Assembly (NCBI GenBank): GCA_964643005.1
Contig: CAZXQI010000106.1
Location: 1-12,968 of the forward strand
Origin: UBA6168 sp964643005
GTDB taxonomy: Bacteria; Bacteroidota; Bacteroidia; Chitinophagales; Saprospiraceae
Reading direction: 5' to 3'
Length of the DNA: 12,968 nt
In this document: piece by piece, positions 9,201 to 12,968 of the stretch
Layout of the letters: each line of letters starts with the position of its first letter
Numbering within the stretch: position 1 is the first letter of the stretch
Program-made: the position numbers and the translations under genes
The notes under the pieces: model-generated
What the model saw: the letters and a program-made list of their open reading frames with translations, nothing else
The model's database searches: none
What the model was told of the DNA's origin: nothing

Positions 9201-9955
9201 CTGTTGTTTACCAAAGTTTTCGGGTGATAAAACCGGCTGTACATTGTAGCGTAATAGCCGAAATGCCGTGGTGGGAATGGATAGAGCGAGTAGAGTTTGG
9301 GGATATTGATCATTTATCTTTTAAAACTCAAATCGGAAATTTCACATCTATCAGCACGATGGCGCCTATAGGGGAGAGCCTTCAACTGACGGTGACGCCG
9401 GCATTTAGCTGGGAAGTATTCGACGAGTATTTTAGAGTCTGGATTGACTTCGATCAGGATGGCTATTTCGACGGCCCGGATGAATTGGTGTTGGAAGCTA
9501 TTGGGAGATCGGCTGTCAGTGCGGATGTTTTTATTCCTTATAATGCAGTACCTGGGCCGACGCTCATGCGCGTGGCCATGCAGCGGGATAAGTTTCCTGA
9601 ACCATGCGAAGACATTATATACGGAGAGGCTCAGGATTACACCGTTATTTTGTCTAACTCTTCAGACTGGATGTCTGACAATCACACCGGATTAGAGAAA
9701 ACCACCTTGAAATTTTTACCTAATCCTGCGAGGTCAACATTAAACGTTCGCTTTTCAACCGGATATGACGGGCTTGTCGGAATGACCGTGGCTGGAGGGG
9801 GAGGGGTTAACCTGTTCAACGAGCGCTTCAACCTCCAGGCTGGCGAGCATTATATCGAGTTAGACATTTCTTCTCTGCCATCGGGCACATATCAGTTATT
9901 GATGCAGCGCCCCAAACAAAAACCTATCGCTGGAATTTTTGTAAAAATGGAATAG
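6266..9955 (+). CDS. T9SS-secreted multidomain CotH kinase family protein (LTD, CotH, GEVED, sorting domain)
   Basis: A 1229-residue cell-surface or released protein. Order of domains (residues approximate): signal peptide 1-24 (ends TAFSQQ); LTD (lamin tail) 25-165, starting IFINEFLASNSG with DDWVELYNPG; chitobiase-C-type beta domain 180-255 (EIRYTLDGSVPTG); CotH kinase 259-650; an InlB-repeat-like domain 660-742 (GYVFVGWSDD); a second LTD 746-902 (IVINEINYNSS, GDWVELFNP); an Ig-like domain 905-987 (FTITATASSGLPV); GEVED domain 992-1129 (VWIDFDQDGYFDGPDEL); T9SS type A sorting domain 1146-1229 (FLPNPARSTLNV... SSLPSGTYQLLM). In the CotH domain, D496-W-P-G-N-N (493-501) and FDLDLSFG (D520, D522) match the conserved nucleotide/metal-binding stretches of the family. 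CotH proteins are atypical protein kinases known from spore coats and fungal surfaces. The target here is unknown. The sorting domain predicts transport through the type IX system and anchoring or release. Start at 6266 follows an AAAC-rich leader with no Shine-Dalgarno. Single gene, divergent from the MFS gene. Confidence 0.93.
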   Translation: MRALILCSLILICFSVTNQTAFSQQIFINEFLASNSGALTDEAGEFDDWVELYNPGPDPVNIAGMYVTDDLNQPTQWRIPDTAPAQTTIAPGGFLLLWFDKQMSQGPLHVNAKLSADGEDIAIFAADGLTLIDGLAFGPQTANISYGRVPDGGADFQFFTQPTPNAPNDPSTGGFFTEKPIASVESGFFNFSFQVELSTATAGAEIRYTLDGSVPTGLSQVYSAPLPISQTTTLRARAFAANMLPGSTMTNTYLFDTPHTFPVVAISFDEADFFDSLTGIYPNYLEEWERPVQVELFEDNGKPVMEQEAVAKIHGTGSAQFAQKSLRFKAKADGGSGSFKYPIFPDMEYEEYKTFILRNSGQDWNTTMFRDAFASSLVDDLSDVGAMIEKPRLHLQGFRPSVAYLNGKYWGIYNMREHMSKTYIEQHFGLKDSEIDLLDNDNDAKAGDYDRWNFFTQYLSANHFKDDDQLQELAKFLDLPHFLDYNLFNIIIDNSDWPGNNYRRWRERKNDARWQFLTFDLDLSFGLLVHEENGLGWNTGDASANSLARALDSTAVLWPNPYWTTLPLRRAMENPSFRRDFINRAADFLNVLFKEERVSQRVDEFVELYQPEMQRHFDRWQQGWNPWAANLQILRKFLNERPQYVRQQLTDYFDEITGTANVIIEINPPQAGRISFSTIQLDGSHSPWEGEYFTGVDIPVKAEPMPGYVFVGWSDDALGDAPSGAVNFSGDEKLVAYFLPGSSSEDPIVINEINYNSSSSMNSGDWVELFNPNDHGVDISGWTFEDEGSFFVMPGGTVMPAGSFLVLVEDAVKFSSIYPNTVNVLGDFGEGDRGFKLSNSNELIQLKNAALVVIDSVHYRDKAPWPKEADGTGSTLQLIRWELDNALPESWKADIPTPGLPNVAPQQSQTIDFPAIGNKFTNSPPFTITATASSGLPVNFFVVSGPATLDGDMVTVYGSEGIVTIGVQQQGNNNWLPAPVVYQSFRVIKPAVHCSVIAEMPWWEWIERVEFGDIDHLSFKTQIGNFTSISTMAPIGESLQLTVTPAFSWEVFDEYFRVWIDFDQDGYFDGPDELVLEAIGRSAVSADVFIPYNAVPGPTLMRVAMQRDKFPEPCEDIIYGEAQDYTVILSNSSDWMSDNHTGLEKTTLKFLPNPARSTLNVRFSTGYDGLVGMTVAGGGGVNLFNERFNLQAGEHYIELDISSLPSGTYQLLMQRPKQKPIAGIFVKME

Positions 9956-10381
9956 TCGCAGAGTTAGCTGTGCTTTTGTGAACAAGAATTTTTTACTTGC
10001 CAGGGCGCTGATGGACGCTGATTTTAGTCCCAAATGGCGGGGGCATTATTCCCGATAATTTTTTTTTTGACATTAATCTGTCAGAGACTACCCTTGACAT
10101 TCCCTCTTGTCAACTCAGTCTTTTGTCAATATTTTTAGCTTTAGCCAAAGTGGAGGAATGACATTTTTAAAGAAAGAGATTAGCTTTTTTAAGTTTTATT
10201 AACTTTTTGAGTGTCCTTATGCAAGACTTTGCGTCAAACATGCCAATTACGTCACAGTATTCTCTGTTTTTTATAAATTCGTGGATGTTTTGAGGGGTAT
10301 GTAGGCTAAGCTGTTGCAAATCAACTCATTGTACTATTTAACCCATCCTTTAAATCAATAGGCGAAAGCTTTATTTTTTAA
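9956..10381. other. 426-bp gene-free region between CotH and sigma factor genes
   Basis: I see no supportable gene here in either strand. It holds a short tandem duplication CGCTGAT at 10006-10012 and 10016-10022, a T10 run at 10059-10068, the TTGACA/TGTCAA cluster listed separately, and an AT-rich stretch just before the sigma gene. No clear intrinsic terminator follows the CotH stop at 9955. The promoter of the sigma operon must lie here, but I could not pick a convincing -33/-7 pair. Confidence 0.6.
10067..10129. promoter_or_regulatory. Cluster of TTGACA/TGTCAA half-sites (putative operator array)
   Basis: Three elements lie within 63 bp: TTGACA-N6-TGTCA (10067-10083), TTGACA-N8-TGTCAA (10094-10113, both arms perfect) and a lone TGTCAA (10124-10129) 16 bp after the previous TGTCAA. 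The inverted arms resemble a dimer-binding site. They lie about 250-315 bp upstream of the sigma factor start. The protein that would bind is unknown. An RNA-hairpin role is also possible for the 6-bp stems. Confidence 0.4.
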
Positions 10382-10504
10382 ATGGGAACAGACGAGAAAT
10401 CTAAGGAGGCGGATATTTTGGTCATTCGGCGCTACCTGGCGACCAAGGATCAAAATCATTTTTCTATTCTTTACCAGCGCTACATCAGTAAGGTTTATGG
10501 GAAG
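10382..10504 (+). pseudogene. N-terminal part of the ECF sigma factor, upstream reading frame
   Basis: This frame opens at ATG 10382 and encodes 41 meaningful residues ending KDQNHFSILYQRYISKVYGK, which is the start of sigma-70 region 2 (region 2.1: F-x-x-L-Y-x-R-Y). After about 10504 the reading turns into non-homologous basic sequence and stops at 10646-10648, while the homology continues in the next frame from 10506. Together with the downstream frame it would form one sigma factor of normal ECF length (about 190 residues). Either one base too many (for example in GGG 10499-10501) or two bases missing after the AAG at 10502-10504 explains the break; a Lys-Cys-Leu at this place, common in Bacteroidota sigma factors as I recall them, favours the second. 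Confidence 0.7.
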
Positions 10505-10952
10505 CCTTTCCATGCTCAAAGAAGAGCATTTGGCAAGAGACGCCGCTCAGGATATTTTTTTGAAAATCTTTACCAGCCTGTCGCAGTTTGGCGAGCAGGC
10601 CAAGTTCTCTACCTGGGTTTATTCGATTACTTACAATTACTGTATTGACGTCCTACGGAAGAAAAAGAAGATTACCAGCTTGTTTTCGAACGAGATGGAG
10701 CGCCTCCCGGATGTTCAGGATGAGGTACACGATGAAGAATTGCTGACGATAAAAGTTGATCGCCTGAGGGTGATATTAGACAAGATTCCTCCAGGCGATA
10801 AGGCTATACTGTTGATGAAATATCAGGATGAGTTACAGATAAAAGAAATTGCCGGAGTTCTGGACAAGACAGAGAGTGCTATCAAAATGAAAATCAAACG
10901 GGCCAAACACAAGGCGTTAATGGTTTACAAAAGCCTTTACCCTGAGGATTAA
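10497..10952 (+). CDS. ECF-type RNA polymerase sigma-70 family factor (main part, frame-interrupted)
   Basis: A 151-residue reading from ATG 10497 covers nearly all of an extracytoplasmic-function sigma factor. Region 2.2 reads DAAQDIFLKIF, regions 2.3/2.4 read FSTWVYSITYNYCIDVLRKK (-10 recognition and melting), and region 4 reads LDKIPPGDKAILLMKY, then the helix-turn-helix IKEIAGVLDKTESAIKMKIKRAKHKA that contacts the -35/-33 element. Regions 1.1 and 3 are absent, as in ECF factors. The missing region 2.1 lies just upstream in another frame (10382-10504). ATG 10497 sits exactly at the break, with AAGG a few bases upstream, so an internal start giving a region-2.1-less protein is formally possible, but the upstream homology argues that the intact ancestor began at 10382. 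The next gene starts 16 bp after the stop, so they are probably one transcript. Confidence 0.82.
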   Translation: MGSLSMLKEEHLARDAAQDIFLKIFTSLSQFGEQAKFSTWVYSITYNYCIDVLRKKKKITSLFSNEMERLPDVQDEVHDEELLTIKVDRLRVILDKIPPGDKAILLMKYQDELQIKEIAGVLDKTESAIKMKIKRAKHKALMVYKSLYPED

Positions 10953-10968
10953 AAAGAAAAATAGCATC

Positions 10969-11271
10969 ATGGACACTACCAATAGTTTTAAAAAACTTTT
11001 AGAAGAAGACGAGTGGATGTTTCCGCCGCCACCCGATATAGAGGAAAATGTTATGGGTAGCCTGAAGATACTTTCCATCATGGGGGAGGCTATGGAATTG
11101 TACATTCCCAGGGTGCTCGAAATGTTTGTCCTCACGCTGGGAGGGACGATCAGGCAGATTGAGCAGACAGCGAAAGAAGATTTGTCTTATGGCGCGCCTG
11201 GCGTTGACCAAGACAATTCCACCCCCAGTGGGAGCGCCGGAGATGATAGCGCAGACGAGATTGAACCTTAA
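10969..11271 (+). CDS. Small acidic protein of unknown function, linked to the sigma factor
   Basis: A 100-residue protein I cannot assign to a named family. It begins DTTNSFKKLLEEDEWMF, followed by a PPPP stretch (19-22), then a predicted amphipathic to hydrophobic helix region at about 28-70 (SLKILSIMGEAMELYIPRVLEM), and a disordered tail rich in Asp, Glu, Ser and Gly (76-100). The hydrophobic part VLEMFVLTLGG is too short and interrupted to be a confident membrane span, and there is no signal peptide. It starts 16 bp after the sigma factor stop, the position where Bacteroidota often encode an anti-sigma factor. It does not show the zinc-binding HxxxCxxC motif of ZAS-type anti-sigmas. A role as sigma regulator or as a partner of the downstream channel is inference from position only. 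Confidence 0.7.
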   Translation: MDTTNSFKKLLEEDEWMFPPPPDIEENVMGSLKILSIMGEAMELYIPRVLEMFVLTLGGTIRQIEQTAKEDLSYGAPGVDQDNSTPSGSAGDDSADEIEP

Positions 11272-11346
11272 AGACTGACCTGTAAACCCCTCAAAAGTTG
11301 AATCAACCCTGATAAACCTACGCACCTAAAAATATCTACCATCTCT

Positions 11347-12168
11347 ATGGAATTATTTGAAATACTTCAACAAGTGCTCTCCAGGTTTGCCGGCGCCGCC
11401 GCCAATATTGTTGGCGCCCTGGTTATTTTATTAGTAGGTTGGCTGGTTTCCAAATTAGTGGCCAAAGGGGTGAAGAAGATTTTGGAGAGCCTGAAGGCAG
11501 ATCGCCTTGCAGAAAAGATCAATGAAACAGAATTTGCGACTAAAGCTAATTTGAAAATAAAAGTCAGCAAATTCACTTCTAAAATTGTCTTCTATGTCCT
11601 GATGCTGGTGTTTTTTATGGCTGCTACCGATGTGCTGGGTATGCAGGTTGTTTCAAACACCTTCGGCGATCTTATCGCCTACCTGCCCCGCCTGTTATCG
11701 GCAATCATCTTGTTTGTCCTCGGCATCTACTTGGCTGAGTTTGTCAAAAATATCGTGTTGGTTACCAGCAATTCGCTGGGTATTCCATCGGGGAAAATCA
11801 TTGCCAGCTTTGTCTTTTATCTTATCTTCCTGACGATGACCATCAGCGCCCTTTCTCAGGCGAGCATCGAAACAAGCCTCATCACCTCCAATCTTACGGT
11901 GATACTCGGAGGCGTGGTTATGGCTTTTGCCATAGGCTATGGCTTCGCCTCTAAGGATACAATGGCCAACTTCCTCGCCTCATTTTACAGCAAAAACAAA
12001 GTCAAAATTGGAGACGTGATCAGTCTCGATGGCAACAAAGGAAAGGTCGTTGCGATGGACAGCACCTCGATAACCTTGCAGGGAGAGGGGAAAATCATCG
12101 TGATACCTTTGAAAAAGCTGACATCCGAAAAGGTCGAAATTTTTTCAGGCGAACGCCATCTCGGTTAG
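11347..12168 (+). CDS. Minimal MscS-family mechanosensitive ion channel
   Basis: A 273-residue inner-membrane channel subunit. Five hydrophobic spans are visible at about 18-38, 76-96, 111-135, 150-172 and 180-201; the stretch FGDLIAYLPRLLSAIILFVLGIYLAEFV (107-133, given here as a motif region) is of the conserved TM-helix repeat type found in MscS relatives. The pore-lining helix is AIGYGFASKDTMANFLASFY (195-214), matching the GFALQGTLSN-type segment of MscS. A short beta domain follows (IGDVISLDGNKGKVVAM, then IIVIPLKKL at 250-258). The protein ends soon after, without the large C-terminal alpha/beta vestibule of E. coli MscS. Such channels release solutes upon membrane tension during hypo-osmotic shock. 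It lies 75 bp after the small protein and 55 bp before the DUF3078 gene, all on the + strand, suggesting co-transcription with the sigma factor. Confidence 0.88.
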   Translation: MELFEILQQVLSRFAGAAANIVGALVILLVGWLVSKLVAKGVKKILESLKADRLAEKINETEFATKANLKIKVSKFTSKIVFYVLMLVFFMAATDVLGMQVVSNTFGDLIAYLPRLLSAIILFVLGIYLAEFVKNIVLVTSNSLGIPSGKIIASFVFYLIFLTMTISALSQASIETSLITSNLTVILGGVVMAFAIGYGFASKDTMANFLASFYSKNKVKIGDVISLDGNKGKVVAMDSTSITLQGEGKIIVIPLKKLTSEKVEIFSGERHLG

Positions 12169-12223
12169 ACTTTAAACACATTTAAACCTACTTACCATAA
12201 ATTTTCAAAACTGTAAACAGATC

Positions 12224-12967
12224 ATGAAAAAGTTATTACTCCCTTTGGTCCTTGTGGCCTTGTGCTTCGCTGTGGAAGCCCAAACTACTGAAGAATTACA
12301 GGCACAGAAAATGGCAAAGGAACAAGAACTCAGCACCCTGACCGATCAATTAAAAGAATTGACCGGATTAGTGAAGTCCTTACGGGCTGATGTCGAAAGC
12401 CTGACCGATAAACTCACGCCATACCCGCGCTGGGAAGTAGGCGCGCTGGGTACTGTCGGCCTAAATTTTTCCAATTTCAGCAACTGGCTCAGCAAAGCAA
12501 CTCCCAACACGAGAGCTACGAACATCGGCCTCACCCTGAATGGTTTTGCCAACCTGCAACAGGAAAAATACTTCTGGCGCAATGGCGCTAACCTGACGTT
12601 GGGCTGGTTAAAGTTCGACGACAAAGACAGAAGCGATGACCTGGACGGCTTCCAGGTAGCTGCCGACGCTTTCAACCTTTCCTCCCTGTATGGTTACAAA
12701 CTCTCTGAGAAATTTGCCATTTCTACCCTGGGAGAATATCGCACTTCCATGCTCGATGGCAAGTTCAATAACCCTGGCTATTTAGACATTGGAGTAGGAG
12801 CTACCTGGACGCCTGCTCCTGACTTTGTAGTTGTCTTCCATCCGCTGAACTACAACTTCGTGTTTTCAAATTCTGATTTTGATTATCAGTCCTCGCTGGG
12901 TTGCAAAATCGTCGCCGAATACACCCGCGCTATTACCAAAGGAGTTGCCTGGAAGTCTAACCTCTAA
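12224..12967 (+). CDS. DUF3078 family envelope protein, possibly shortened at the C terminus
   Basis: A 247-residue exported protein of a Bacteroidota-specific family. Residues 1-20 are a signal peptide (KKLLLPLVLVALCFAVEAQ). A coiled coil follows at 22-64 (TEELQAQKMAKEQELSTL, LVKSLRADVESLTDKL), then the DUF3078 region from about 70 with W-E-V-G-A-L, NFSNFSNWLS, ANLTLGWLKFDD and LDIGVGATWTPAPDF. Alternating hydrophobic/polar segments suggest an outer-membrane beta-barrel with a periplasmic coiled coil. The reading ends in GVAWKSNL at TAA 12965-12967, one base before the window end. A barrel would normally end with an aromatic residue, and family members I recall continue for some 50-70 residues past this point, so a premature stop or frame slip is possible. 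Function of the family is unknown. It is the last gene of the sigma/channel set, with no Shine-Dalgarno before the ATG. Confidence 0.83.
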   Translation: MKKLLLPLVLVALCFAVEAQTTEELQAQKMAKEQELSTLTDQLKELTGLVKSLRADVESLTDKLTPYPRWEVGALGTVGLNFSNFSNWLSKATPNTRATNIGLTLNGFANLQQEKYFWRNGANLTLGWLKFDDKDRSDDLDGFQVAADAFNLSSLYGYKLSEKFAISTLGEYRTSMLDGKFNNPGYLDIGVGATWTPAPDFVVVFHPLNYNFVFSNSDFDYQSSLGCKIVAEYTRAITKGVAWKSNL

Positions 12968-12968
12968 G

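Noticed and set aside
10059..10068. Intrinsic terminator of the CotH gene at the T10 run
   Set aside because: The preceding sequence (GGGGGCATTATTCCCG) allows only a very short stem, and it lies about 100 bp past the stop codon; too weak to call.
10067..10129. CRISPR array remnant
   Set aside because: The repeated unit is only 6 bp, in inverted as well as direct orientation, with unequal spacing and no cas genes.
10382..10648. A separate 88-residue protein in the upstream sigma frame
   Set aside because: Only the first ~41 residues look like protein (sigma region 2.1); the rest overlaps the conserved downstream frame and is Arg-rich out-of-frame sequence.

Overview
The window reads as chromosomal DNA of a Bacteroidota bacterium, most plausibly a Saprospiria/Lewinella-like marine or activated-sludge lineage. 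The reasons are: a secreted 1229-residue protein ending in a type IX secretion (T9SS) type A sorting domain; GEVED, lamin-tail (LTD) and CotH domains; a DUF3078 protein; start codons preceded by A-rich leaders rather than Shine-Dalgarno sequences; and a moderate G+C content. The phylum call is firm. The finer lineage is an inference from gene content only.

Layout, left to right. (1) 1-337: the 3' end of an S41-family serine peptidase gene, cut by the window edge and broken by a one-base frame slip near position 66. (2) 536-3613: a secreted two-domain M16 zinc metalloprotease, followed by a perfect 15-bp-stem terminator. (3) 3796-4794: an exported alpha/beta hydrolase. It converges on (4) 4807-6018, minus strand, an MFS transporter; both stop codons sit in the arms of one short hairpin. 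(5) 6266-9955: a large T9SS-exported CotH-kinase protein, divergent from the MFS gene. (6) 9956-10381: a gene-free 426 bp that carries a cluster of TTGACA/TGTCAA half-sites. (7) 10382-10952: an ECF-type sigma factor whose reading frame is interrupted within region 2.1. (8) 10969-11271: a 100-residue protein of unknown function immediately after the sigma factor. (9) 11347-12168: a minimal MscS-type mechanosensitive channel. (10) 12224-12967: a DUF3078 envelope protein that looks short at its C terminus.

How the genes relate. The left two thirds is mainly envelope and extracellular functions: two proteases, a hydrolase, an efflux-type transporter and a surface CotH protein. These look individually transcribed. 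The right end (sigma factor, small acidic protein, MscS-like channel, DUF3078 protein) is co-oriented with small gaps (16, 75 and 55 bp). It looks like an envelope or osmotic stress unit in which the small protein occupies the slot usually held by an anti-sigma factor. That unit, with its upstream dyad cluster and frame-interrupted sigma gene, is the most interesting part of the window. I did not find a phage, CRISPR array, insertion sequence, tRNA or rRNA.
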